From: Setaria digitata
Lineage: Eukaryota > Nematoda > Chromadorea > Rhabditida > Setariidae
DNA: 64,000 nucleotides
Direction of reading: 5' to 3'
Assembly (NCBI GenBank): GCA_003640385.1
Contig: RCAB01000065.1
Span: 124,001 to 188,000, forward strand
Made by a program: the position numbers and the translations under genes. Within the stretch, counting starts at the first letter, position 1. Every line of letters starts with the position of its first letter. The notes below the pieces were generated by a model. That model was given only the letters and a program-made list of their open reading frames with translations, ran no database searches and was not told the DNA's origin. Of the stretch, positions 24,640 to 39,337 are shown one piece after another.

Positions 24640-25026
24640 TCAGCAAGCACTTTCCGGGCCAGCCGATAAAGAGCTAGCTTTCGAACCTCCCATTGCAGGT
24701 CGCATTTTCCCATCCGAGTTTGATTCTATGCCTGTCACCATTTTTGATTTATTAGCCAGTGCACGTTTCACTTGCTTTTTCGAGTTTCCCGGTGGGCGAG
24801 CTAAAACTACGCATAAATTTATGCTGTTATTACAAATACAAAACATTAGCTTTCTGAAATACACAACTGAATTCACAAGAGATAAATATGGGGAGGGGGA
24901 GTCATGAGGTGAAAAGTTCAAAACAAAACAGAATAGCTAACCAAATTTCGCAGGACGCACAACAGTGAACATTTTGTTTTTCCACCCCCCACTCGGCGCC
25001 ATAAAACACGTTTCGTCGTGATCCAT
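24640..25026 (-). CDS. Small basic protein, 81 residues, unidentified; probable second gene of an operon
   Basis: Exon 1 is 25026-24942 and exon 2 is 24800-24640. The donor TTTG|GTTAGC and acceptor TTTTAG agree in phase 1, and the end is TGA. The ATG sits one base after an acceptor-like ATTTATAG, which suits spliced-leader trans-splicing. The protein begins MDHDETCFMAPSGGW, has a basic middle (GNSKKQVKRALANKSK) and ends in a Ser/Gly-rich tail. There is no signal peptide or membrane segment. The basic patch could be a nuclear signal or contact RNA. It lies 157 bases downstream of the TDP-43-NTD-like gene on the same strand, as in nematode operons. I do not recognise the family. Confidence 0.6.
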
Positions 25027-25040
25027 CCTATAAATTGAGT
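25025..25040 (-). promoter_or_regulatory. Putative spliced-leader trans-splice acceptor before the 81-residue gene
   Basis: The minus-strand sequence reads TCAATTTATAG followed by G and the ATG. An acceptor motif directly in front of a start codon, 150 bases behind another gene on the same strand, is the usual arrangement of a downstream operon gene in nematodes. This is inference only. Confidence 0.45.
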
Positions 25041-25183
25041 ACGTACGACGCGAATTCGTAGTTTAAAAGGATGATGAATCAGTAACTGAACATGCCTTCA
25101 ATCCCGGCCCGTCTAGAACTAGTAACGCCCTGCCAGGTCAGGCATAAACAGTTCATCAACACAGACACTAAGACTGCAGGATA

Positions 25184-25607
25184 CTATGTTTCAAGAGGGT
25201 AAAAGGGTTTGCCATAGCGGCCGCCCCATAATTTCGAGGCATCAAACGACCCGCTTTGACCCTCCTGTACCGTGATAAGGCATCGGTTTGGCTTTAGGCC
25301 ATCATTTCTAACGGCAGCAAATAACAGTTGACATTTCCCCTCCCTTATCTGTATGAAATATTCAAAAAAAAAAAAAGAACCGAACATACAAAAGCACTCT
25401 ATCAAGACCGGTGTCCGGATTTCGATACTTCAATCCTGTGGCATCCTTGAAAACACTTCTCAGTACTTTGACATGCAGTACGCCATGAGAAGGACAAAGA
25501 GGAATCTCGATTCCTTTACTTCCAACGGCATTCGATACCACAATCCATTCCTCCGGTGCACAAACCTGCAATTGGCAACTACGACATGTTCCTAACGTAT
25601 GCATCAT
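25184..25607 (-). CDS. Stand-alone TDP-43 N-terminal-domain-like protein, about 128 residues
   Basis: Exon 1 is 25607-25386 and exon 2 is 25348-25184, in phase 0, ending at TAG. Residues about 19-100 align with the TDP-43 N-terminal domain: EEWIVVSNA (human SEYIRVTED), KGIEIP (PIEIP), and DATGLKYRNPDTGLDRVLL ([20 protein letters not shown]). In TDP-43 this ubiquitin/DIX-like domain drives self-association. No RRM follows: exon 2 ends at a stop after GGRYGKPFYPLET, and the next exons on this strand encode an unrelated basic protein. The intron is only 37 bases and contains a run of 13 T. An acceptor-like TTTGTAG lies 11 bases upstream of the first ATG; the second ATG follows directly. By inference it could modulate assembly of nematode TDP-1 or act on its own. 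Confidence 0.68.
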
Positions 25608-28462
25608 TGTTCTACTTGCTACAAACTGTTTATCTAAGAATAACGGTCAGAACAATCAGGTATAATAGCGCACCGATTTTAGAGATTCATCTGAGCTACA
25701 AATCTGTTCTCCATCCATTTTACTGGATCTATAATAAAGAGAATCAGTCCATTTTTTGACATACCAATTCTAAATCTATATGTGAAGAAACATGAGGAAC
25801 GAAAAGCTACCAGATGAAAGCAATATTAATCTACTAAACATAACTGAAGCATGGTTTAGCCATATTTCATTACAAATAGTGAAATACAAATCTGCAAATA
25901 TCGAACCATACAATAATTCACCTGAATTATGATGCTATTAGCTGAGGGAGTGCTGAGGAAAGGACCAGCAGAGAACCACAAAAGTCAATTGATACAATAA
26001 AGGAATGGCAGTGCGAAGGACAAGTTCGGCGCCATTTCTCAAGATCACAGTCGAGCTAAGAGAAAAAAGTGCGGAAAAACTTACATATTCAGAGGATTCA
26101 AGTCAAAGTCATTCGTTGAATCCATCCTGTTACATTACACGTGGACATGTTTGTGATCATTTTACACCACAATGATTCGAGAAAAATTTATGATCCACTG
26201 AATAAGTTAATCAGTCTTGATTCGATTAATATCTGATGCATCTAGCTGACTTTCTACATTTCCAGTAATATATATTTTGTTGTAACAATTCAGCTCATAC
26301 GACACACAACTTATACGATCGATGCATTACCGTCCGCAAATACGAGCATAATCTAAAATTTTGAATAGATATACATCATTTCATCATTAACATTTGACAG
26401 AAATAATTTGAAACATTAAAATTCGCGGTCACATCAAGATTTTCGCAGCGCATCCGTCAAAGCAGCATAATAACTTCGAGTAACATAACGACAGCGTGGT
26501 ACTGGCAAACCATTAACGGAAGCATAAGGAGAGATAGCTGAAAAGGTGAGGGGTGGGGATGGTTCATTGATTAGGGGTTGGTGAATTGTCAACTCTCTGT
26601 GTCACTATGACGATAATTGATCTGTCGCACTTGCGCCCAATTAGCCGAGATGCATACGTTTGACGTGGTCGGTCTTCCCTGGATCTTACTAGCAGGTGCA
26701 ATATGGACTTCCGAGTGCACGTATTTACACGCATCCATATTACCACATACACGCTACGCATGCGCGCACGCGCGCACACACACAAACGTCCACATATATG
26801 CACACACGCACACATACACGTACACATGTCGGACGCAGTTGCATTGATACGCTGAGCAACTTGAGGGGTGCCATGTGAGTTGAGATGAAAGGGAGGGAGG
26901 GCCAGAGTCCGCAAGGGTTGTCCACGGTGTTTACATATTTTGGCCGCGGGAGGATGCCATCGGATGTGGATATCCAACAGACACAAGCACACACACATAC
27001 ATACCAATTTAGTTGCTGTTGTCATTGTTGCCCTCCTGAAGTATAACCGAAATGCTTGGCAGAAGGACGGACTCATACCCGCAGGGTTCGTGGATTGATC
27101 GTGGGGCGATGCTTCAGGATGTGTGGTTACATGAAGAGTATGCCGACTTCTTGGACGTCCGTGTGTGTGAGTCCAGTGAGTGCAGTGCAGTGAGTTGCGA
27201 ATGAACCGTAACCTCGAAGTGACAGGTGACAGGTGACATCTTCCCTTTTACTGTAACCTGGTTGTTGTCGCAAGTAGTCTCGTCATCCTATAGGGGTACA
27301 GGAATTTCTACCGGCTAAATAAGAGAGAGAATAGTTCGTAAACGCGTTATGATTTTGTCTTTGTCGTCTTTAAGTGATGACTTGAACGATGCTTTGTATA
27401 ATTCGTTATGAGCAGTTCTTGCTGGGTCTGGAAGAAAGCCTTCAGGGAGGGATGGAGTTGAATATTGGACGTGTCTTTCTTGTTTTGGGGTACGAACACT
27501 TCACTGAAATAGGACTTACATTTGATTTGTTAAATGTCATTTGCATGTGCTTGTGTGGAGACATGTGACAGCACACAATTCCTGTGAAATGTTTCTAGTC
27601 TAGTGAACCCTTCTCTGTCGGTGATGACGCGACATTCAGAGCGATTTAAAGACCCCACGTTGAAAGCTGTCAAAGTTTTCTGTTCAGTTAATTCGTTGAT
27701 TACGCTATCTTTGCCTTGAAGCAGCTGTTCATTGCTGCTTTGTACACGTCTATATCTTCTCAGTTTTACCAAAATTTCAGAACTTTTCAGCCCTCTACTT
27801 GACTACTGTATAAAAACTTATAAATTTAATACTGAGCTCTAGTTGATACGAACATAAAAAAAATTGATTGTAAGCCCCTTTTCTGATATGTAGTTGCGAG
27901 TTCTTGTGTACTAATTTGGAGCAACTCACTTTGTGCCTGTTGTGAAGAACCGATCTACATGAACAAAACCATGAGAAAAGTATGATTGAGTGGTTTAAGA
28001 TGACCTTCAACGTCTCCTCAATTAAAGCATAGGTTTATTAAAAAGTATTTTCATATGAAACATAATTGCATTATACTGTTCAACTGTTCTGTATTTCAGT
28101 GTGTCTCCTACTCGATGGTTTCACTTTTCTTGGCTTAAATTGGCAACAGCGTTGTATGCTGTGCTTTTCAGTAGTTGATTGTTGGATTTCTGTCTGTATG
28201 TTCTTTTGCATTCAAAGACGTTATTTTAATCATTTATCAAAATGACTTTAGAAAAAGGACCTCTCAAATTAACTTAATGGCTCCGGTGATACTAGCGTAA
28301 AAAAAATTTGAGACCAATTCTTTTGTCGTAAACAACTGGTTTAGAGTACATTTGGTCCATTCTGGATTATTTGTTTCCATTATTAAACATGTATTTCTCT
28401 TTTTCTCTTCAAGTAATTTTTCTCTTCGTTTTCTTCATTTCTTCAGGTAATTTAACTTTCAG
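25608..28462. other. Intergenic region between the small-gene pair and TMEM184B, with CA repeats
   Basis: About 2.9 kb. A patch richer in G+C than its surroundings, with CA/CG-rich alternating repeats, lies at 26730-26830. A triple GTGACAG repeat is at 27219-27237. The longest open frames here (up to 170 codons, 26564-27076) cross the repeat and have no domain or splice support. It probably holds the divergent promoters of the minus-strand pair and TMEM184B. Confidence 0.55.
26751..26832. repeat. Degenerate CA-rich microsatellite
   Basis: Alternating CA/CG/TA dinucleotides (CACACACACAAACG, then ATGCACACACGCACACATACACG), which create long artefactual open frames on both strands. Confidence 0.8.
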
Positions 28463-31668
<3,206 letters not shown>

Positions 31669-33460
31669 CTTTTCATTTGCAGTCGGCATTTCGGTCGCAG
31701 CATTATTGAAGTGTTGTCTGGCTTTGGATAGCATTTTTAAATTATCAGTTTAGAAAAGGGTGGCTTTTGCTTTACCATGTTGATTTCCCGTTGTCGTGAA
31801 AACTCTGGATTGGATTGACTTGCACAAATACTTATGAAGGAAGATGGAAAGGTTATAATATTTTTTGCAGATTTTATCATAGTGCTCACCACTTTGGTGT
31901 GATTGTAATTATATGATTATAAAGGGTTTGTTCATTTTTCGTTGATACCGTTTTTCAAAATCCTGAGGTGCTTCGTCTTTGCATATCTGGACACAGAATT
32001 GAAATTCAGAAGCCAAGCACAAATTTTTGGCTAAGGAGACAAGCTACCTAAACAAGTTTTTTTTTTTTTAACGTTTTCCTTGATCTTACTCCTTTCATCT
32101 TATTTATGAACCATGAAGTTGTTCAAATATGTATTTTATGATATCCAGGTAATCTTTTTTTTTTCCTTTTTTTGGCTGCGGTTTCAGTTATCCTGGCTAG
32201 CAGTAGTCAGATCACTTCAAAATTTTCAAGTCTGCTTGTAGTGTGATTGCTGCGATTCTCAGCAATGTAGTTTTTAAAATGTTGCAATAATGAGATATAG
32301 AGCATAAGGTAATTGATTTTCGTACCTTTACATGCTATTTATTAACTTTTAAGAAATTTTTCTTGATATGGAGAGTTTGTGATTTTGTTAGTTCTTGAGT
32401 GCTGGCACAGATTGTTTCGTAGATCTCAACGTGTCGTCATAATTTCACGCACGTTCCTATTCTTTTGTTAAGGGAAGTACAGAAAATGCATAATTCGGAT
32501 TCTGTGCTATTCCTGTCGTTTAAGCAACTAGTGAATTTTGAAAAAAAAAAACTATGATGTTATGCATGCTTTTTGTATATGTAGTCATTCTTTAATATCC
32601 TATTTCGTGCGCAGGGCTTCCACATTTTTTACATATTAATTTATATGGTGAGACAATTATTGATGCAGAAGGTGAGCAGGCAAGTAAGTGACATTTAGAT
32701 ATGTATTAATTTCGCATTTTTTAAGTTCAAAATATGGAAGTCCAAAGTATTACGACCCTAAATGCATATGCATTTTCTTTCTGTGATTGTACGGCAAGTA
32801 TTTTAAAATATGTAATTGGAAGGAATGATATTTCTTTGTGTAATATACTTTTTCGCAGAATTTCTTTCGGTTATTTTTATGCTTTTGCGTTTTGTCACTC
32901 TTTATGTTTGTGTTGCTACTTGTGTTCTTTCAAATAAATTGGAAAAAGATTATTTCAGAGGACACAGAATAACAAAGAAGTGGAAAAAACATAGGAGAAG
33001 GATTGTGTAGGAAAACTTAGATGGCCATGTGCAAACAGACACTAATATTTGAGTTTTTAACCGTCGTTTTCAAGTGATCGGTTTTAGTACTTCAAATAAC
33101 AGTAAAGTAAAACTAGTTGAAGGAGAGAACGGTGAGAAAATGATGCAGAACGGCGTTTCAGCGCGTTTAGTGAAAGTTTATGAGGGGATAATGAGACAGA
33201 CTGTGAGATTTCAAATATTATTCTTTACCTCTATGCAAGGAAATCTAGGAATATGACGGTGAAAGTGGACGGTGCTAATCCGCACTTTAAAAAGGACTGG
33301 AGCTTTTGATAGAAAATGACCGTTTTGGGTTGCCGACTAGCGATATGCATTACAAATGCATTCAATAGATTACGCAAGCAGTTCCAACAGACACTTCCGG
33401 TTATCCTCATTCAACAAACTTTGTGATGGGATGAGACGAGATAAAATCAACGTGGGACGG
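31669..33460. other. 3' flank of TMEM184B and upstream region of NF-YA
   Basis: About 1.8 kb without a recognised exon. It presumably includes the TMEM184B 3' untranslated region. The missing 5' coding exon of NF-YA, which must leave in phase 2, could lie in the right-hand part or between 33461 and 33951; I could not identify it. Confidence 0.45.
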
Positions 33461-33599
33461 ATTGGTCTGAAACCTTCAGAGCGAGAAATGATTATGTCGG
33501 GCGTGTCGTGTTGTATTTGTTTAGAAGGTAATCGATTGTGATTGGACTGCCCGAATGGTGCCGGCCAATCAGCCAACTTGCGATGCATCGTCCGCCAAT
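33461..33599 (+). promoter_or_regulatory. Cluster of four CCAAT boxes upstream of the NF-YA gene
   Basis: ATTGG occurs at 33461-33465 and 33541-33545 (CCAAT on the minus strand). CCAAT occurs at 33565-33569 (GGCCAATCAG) and 33595-33599 (CGCCAATGAG). Two match the extended NF-Y consensus RRCCAATSR or its reverse. The last three are spaced 24 and 30 bases apart. They lie 350-490 bases before the first recognised NF-YA exon. Self-regulation by NF-Y is an inference. Confidence 0.55.
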
Positions 33600-33951
33600 G
33601 AGATGTAAGTGGAACGCGGATTAGTAGGCGGGAGTTGATATATGCTATTTTCGGGCTTTGGTGGGTTTTCTCCGCGGTAACTGCGAGGGGATCGGGATCT
33701 CATTTACGTAATTACATCGTATCGGTGATTCATTCCGTGACTTTTAGGAGTTCCACTGAATGCAGAAGGATTAATTCATTCTCAGTAGTATATAATTCTT
33801 TCCTTTTTTCCTTACTGTTTTATTGTTCCATCTTTTTTTTTCTTATTGATAAAGTCTATCAGTTAGCATTATATAACACTCCCAGTACTGCATAGCATAA
33901 GAATTTTGGCTGAACAACTACTTTGGTCATATGCAGTCGCTTTTCCTTCAG

Positions 33952-35910
33952 GAGTGACGATACTACATCTCCAGCACATCAATATGTTGTCGCAGCTCCA
34001 GGTCAAGCCACGTCATCGTCCTCATTCCCTCAAGTTTGTTCTCGTTCCTCACTTATTCTCTTTGGTTACCTGAGAAGGGTAGTGATAGAGTATAGTCTAA
34101 GCCTAGCTTATTACATTATTTTTTTTTTGGATTGTTTGTGCTTACAGCAGTTTTTCTGCTGTAACATTGTATTGTTTTTCATAAAAGTGGTTGTTTCAGT
34201 ATCATCCATGTCAGGTACAAGTGGTCAATTTAGCCGCTGATCTTGATAATGCAGTAAATGGTAACGATCAGAAATCATATATATTGATACCAAATACTCA
34301 ACAAACTTTCCAGCTGAATGGAAATTCACTGCAGGTTCTTGTTATTTCCTCATGTCAATTTTCTAGAATTCAAGAACTATCCTCATTTGTCCCATTTTTT
34401 GAATTGCATTTACTTCACACTTGTCATATTTTTCTTGCAGTTTTTAGTCTCACAAATTTTGAACAAGATAAACTTAACGTTATTGTTTGATAATGCGTCT
34501 TGTAATCTGAGACCTCTCAGCACTACTGTTCTTGTAATCTCTTGAAAAGCGAAATAGTACCAGTGTTACTGTTTTATGTATGTGGGAGATTTAATGCAGA
34601 AATACTTGTCATCCCTTACGAAATGCCTATTTAGGTGTTGCCCAGTAATGTTCAAGTTATAAATTTAAATGATGTTGCATCGTACATCACGCTACCGAGT
34701 TCACCTTCGTTACCTGCAAGCGAACCGAATCAGCAGCCCTCAACTTCTTCGCCTGTCGTAAGCTCGCCATTTGTTTTCACAGGTATTTTCTTTGTTTGGC
34801 ATTATTCAAATAATGAACATTTTAAATAGCCTTTCATTCGTACCTCATATCATTTTTCTGCACTGTTACAGAGGGGAATTTTCGTTCTTTCAGTACGGTG
34901 CTGTTGTATAAAAATCTCTATTAGTTTATATTCATTTGTTAGTAAAAAAAATTAAATCAAATAGAAAATTATGAATTCAACAAAATTGCTCAAGGAAATC
35001 ACAAAGACTTTTTCTAGAAAATCTCCGTTGTACGTTGGTACATTACGACTGCCTACTACCAACGTTTCGCTATGACGGCTGATTCATTTTTTGGTTGATA
35101 CTAGTGATAGCATTAAACCTGTTTATTCATTTTGCTTTTATGTTATTGCTTTTTCAGATGCTAAAGGAATTGATATTGCAAATGTTGTTCAGCTGCTAAC
35201 AACACAGGTTTGCTTGATGCTTATTCGAAATTAAAGCAACTTGATCCTAATCATTGTCCGACCTAGCAGTTTTATTGCTCTGTTTGTCTATTGTAGGGGG
35301 CATCGAACAGTTCCCTCGTTTCAAAGCCAGATGAAGAACCGCTTTATGTGAACGCCAAACAGTATCATAGGTAAACATTTTCGTATTTATTTACTAGATT
35401 TTTATTACAGTCATCATTTGCTCTAAAGGAACTTCCAAAAATTACATAAATATGTAATTTTTTTTTATAAAATTACATACATTTATAAAGGTGTAATAAG
35501 TTTATGCGCAAGAACTTTGCAGAATTTTAAAAAGAAGAGCAGCCCGAGCAAAACTAGAAAGTGAAGGAAGAATCCCCAAAGAAAGGCGGGTAAGTTATAG
35601 TTCACATGGTTCAACTTTTAATATTTTTAATTAATATTTAGTGCTAATTGAAAGGTATCTTTCTCGGGCAAAGTTAAATTAAGGATATGGTTTTTTCCAG
35701 AAATATCTTCATGAGTCCAGACATAAGCATGCACTAACACGAGTAAGAGGTGAAGGAGGAAAGTTTGATCGTGGTTCACGTAGCTCGCCTATCCCAGAAT
35801 CATCACAGCAGCAGCGACTAACAGAGCAGGTTCGCACTGTATTTCGACCTGCTTACATTGATTGTGGGCCAGCAAAAAATTCAGAATCGCCTGATGCTGA
35901 TCAGCGGTAA
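33952..35910 (+). CDS. nfya-1: NF-YA (CCAAT-binding factor subunit A), 5' end missing
   Basis: Exons: 33952-34033, 34200-34334, 34635-34782, 35158-35207, 35297-35370, 35523-35589, 35701-35910 (TAA). All joins agree in phase. The C-terminal half holds the NF-YA core: EEPLYVNAKQYHRILKRRAA (the NF-YB/NF-YC interaction helix) and ERRKYLHESRHKHALTRVRG followed by EGGKF (CCAAT contact). Both are almost identical to animal NF-YA. The N-terminal part is Gln/Ser/Thr- and hydrophobic-rich (for example YILIPNTQQTFQLNG), as in the usual activation domain. NF-YA joins the NF-YB/NF-YC histone-fold dimer in the nucleus. The first exon enters in phase 2 and no exon up to the core contains an in-frame ATG, so at least one upstream exon is missing from this model. 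Confidence 0.93.
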
Positions 35911-36906
35911 AAACGTGGACGTTTTGTTAAGTTTAAATAACTTGTCCAGTACTTGGAGAGAATATAATCAATGAAGTTTTATTGATCATATGCAAGGATC
36001 GCAATATCTTTGTGCAGAATTGCTGGGATATTTTAATCAATGCCGTTTCGGAACTTCAGAACCTTGCCTTTTATTAACTGATCAAAAGTAAGCCTTAATG
36101 CTATTTGTAGATTGTAAAAAAAAAATAAAAAATAAAAAGGGGAAAAGTTGTAGGAACGTTAATGAATTAATGCTTCATTTAAATGCCAAAAGTGATGGAA
36201 CCTGATATTTTATATTTTACATTGTTGTTGCTCCACTGAATTCGATCATTAGCTTGTAAACTTTTCCGCTTTTTTTTTTTAGTGTGGTTCTTTTAAAACT
36301 GTCCTATTTGGGATATTTGCAGAAAACAGCTGGTGCATATGTTATGTTTCTCTTCGTATGGTACAAGTCTTTCTTATGTATAACAGCATGCATAAGTTGT
36401 TCAGCGGTGTCTGTTGCTTTATGTTTAAATATCTGATGATACTTTTGGTGTGTGAGTTTAGGTTTTATAGGAACGTTTGGGATACTTGACTCGTAAATGA
36501 ACAGAAGCACTGTCTGGGATGGTGCTTGTAATAATAACTAGCGGGACATTTTCTGTACACTACAATCTGGCTGAATGGTTGTTTTCACAATTTTTTTCAT
36601 TTATTTTCATAGTTCTTTTATGTTTCTGATTAATTCATATAGCTACTTGTAATTAATCTACAGTGGCTTTAGTCTCTTTTTTTTATTAGTATCATGTGCT
36701 GAATCTTCGGAAATCTTTATATTTGCGTTTTACTTCCTCTTTCTATTCTCCAAAGCTGCCCCATTGAAAGTCAGTGTTGTGCGGATATCTCTAGTGTTCA
36801 CTAAAGTGGATATTGTGCTCTGTTGCTTGGAAATTGACGAGTTTTTTGTTTGCCACATTGTATGAATTATATATTAAAATTTTATTTCATTTATTTGCAA
36901 AATAAA
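35911..36906 (+). other. Probable NF-YA 3' untranslated region
   Basis: About 1 kb after the stop without coding signal. An A-rich stretch with overlapping AATAAA hexamers lies near 36121-36140, and another AATAAA is at 36901-36906. Either could be the polyadenylation signal. Confidence 0.4.
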
Positions 36907-39269
36907 ACTCTACCTAAACACTCTATTTTTTACTACCAGAAATTTCTTTACTATCCCTTAAAGAAAAGCATTTACTATCATTCAGAACCGCTGAGTACAG
37001 AAGTGTTTTCCAAATAAGGAAAAAACTCTTCATTATAAGTAAAATTACGTCATTGAAGAGAGGTTTTGGACCTTTTGCAACGCTCGGAGGTTCATGTTAC
37101 GGTGTAATCCTGTTCCGGGAAGTTTGACGTTCAGAGCTGAGGAATGGTGGCTTTTAGCTTTTAAAAGTCATAGCGAAATAGGTTTTGCTGCGAAATTTCG
37201 CACCGTGGGGACTGTGCATTTTGCATTTTTTATGCCATGTCTACTTTGTTTAGTACCATTACTTTCCGTTTCCACCGTTTCTTTGTTTCTTTCCGTCCCA
37301 TATGCCGTCAACTTACGTTTTTATAATTTTAATTAATATCTTATAAAGATCAGAAACCCGCCAGCATGATTTCTTGCTGATTTAATGCCTGGTAAAAACG
37401 AACATCTGGGAAAAGGAAGAAAAGGTATTCCAGCTAATTTAATCCTCAGTTTCAACTATCAGTATAGTTGACCGCAGTGGCGAAGAGCATTGAGTGACAT
37501 TTGTTAGCATTGGACTTTCTATGAAGCAATCTGAAGAGAACAGTTCCCCGTTACTTAATGCAAAATGAATAATTGCTGCACTTTTATAGATTTCACTTGA
37601 AAAAAAAAAGCAAAATTTGATGATTCCAACAACTTTTTCGCCTTCCCATAAAAAGACAATATCAGAATAAAAGCACGAATTTAAACTTTAAAAGCATATC
37701 GAAAATAATCATATTTCTGCTAATCCTTTTGGAATGTTCATCATTGAACAATTGACATTATTTGTTTTTTCTGCAAAATATATCTTACTATACTGCTAAT
37801 TTCCAACTTTACTATCAGTGGAAGTGTAATTTGAAATAATCACTTATTCTAGATAGATCTGAAGATATTTTATCACATGTGAATTAGAGTGAGTAGGAAA
37901 CCTTTCCACAACAAATGTAGTTTATCTTGCAGTTGTTGTTTCCTGAACATAAGCAATATAAACGAACATACTGAACTCAAATTCCACTCAATAGATTTCC
38001 TGGTCTATTGTCTTGATGCTATTTACATGAATGAGTAGTAGTAAATTATGGATGAATCAATAAAAAAATAAAGTTGAACAGAAGAAGATTGCGCTAGTAA
38101 ATTTCGGCTATCATTATCCTTTTGGGCACTTTTTCAGTATTGGTACTGTTAAAAAAAAAAAAGAAAGAAAAAATTCGGAAATAAGGTCTTTTATGATTTA
38201 TAGCATGTGCAATTTATTCATATAAATAAGCAAATAATAATTGAATAATTAACTAATATATGTTTAACTACCTTTGCTCCCGAAAACCCCAAATTTGAAA
38301 TAAAGTTCAATTTCAGCTTTCTTGATGTTTATTAAAATCTTTTAAAGTATCTTTTTTTTTTTTTTTTAAATTTTTTGCTCACGTTTTTTTTGCCTTATAT
38401 TTTTGTGTATAAAAATATTTCAACCTAGCGCTTGTTTAGTTTGGACGTTTGCAGTCGTAAATCTATTTGAATCCATCGTGAAACTGCTGGTTCAGCCATC
38501 AGGTAAAAGGACTCATAAGCGAGAGTTGCTACTAGTATTTGTGTAAACTCTGGAAGTAACATATTTCTAATATACTCTCGCTAGTACTTCCTTTTTTAAA
38601 CTATTTTAAACAAGTTTTATTACTGCAGTTGATGGTGACAGGTGACAATATTTATTATGCCATGAGTTAGAATAATTGGAAACTTGTTCAAACAGTGTAT
38701 AAGGTTTCAATCTACACATTTTGTAACATGTTAGATTATTTTGTATTTAATAAGACATGTCAATTAGACAGAATAAAATCTATTAATAATTCACTTTCCT
38801 CATAAGTACTTACATATCCTACATAAAATAAGCAATAGTTCTTCAAAAATTATGATGCAGTTTCACTTGCTTTCCTTACAACTTATCCAGTCAGATAAAT
38901 AACAACTTAAAAATCCTTCCTACACAAGAATATATGATATTATGTTGAGCAAACATGGTAAGAAATAAAAAAATCCAATTAATTCAGGAAAAAAAAAGTG
39001 AAAATGGTTATCCTTAGAGAAATTAAGAAAGGCGCTGAAATAACACCATTTTCTTATATAATGCAACAGTTATTTAGGAAATTATAATTTTATGTTATTA
39101 CGCAAGAAATTTAATCTATAAAATAAAATTTATTATTTGATTCATTTATGAAAGAAGACAGCAATTTGATATTTCATGTCAATATAATGTAAATAATCTT
39201 ATTCAGATTTCTTTTCTGTCTATTTTAAAACTTTTTTCTAGCTTGCTCCAGAACGATATAGCTATTCAC

Positions 39270-39337
39270 GGGGATCTTCGATTACGCATGAAATTGAGCT
39301 ATTGTAGATTTACAATACTTTCATGCATCTACTCCCC
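39270..39337 (+). other. 68-base imperfect hairpin, possible structured RNA
   Basis: Three nested complementary blocks are visible: GGGGA with TCCCC, GCATGAAA with TTTCATGC, and ATTGTA with TACAAT around a four-base loop GATT. The unpaired stretches between them are 11/6 and 7/2 bases. The size suits a pre-miRNA-like hairpin, but the pairing is interrupted and no known mature sequence is recognised. Confidence 0.35.

Noticed and set aside
26564..27076. 170-codon open frame on the minus strand
   Set aside because: It crosses the CA/CG microsatellite, reads as Cys/Val/Arg runs, has no domain and overlaps other repeat-driven frames on both strands.
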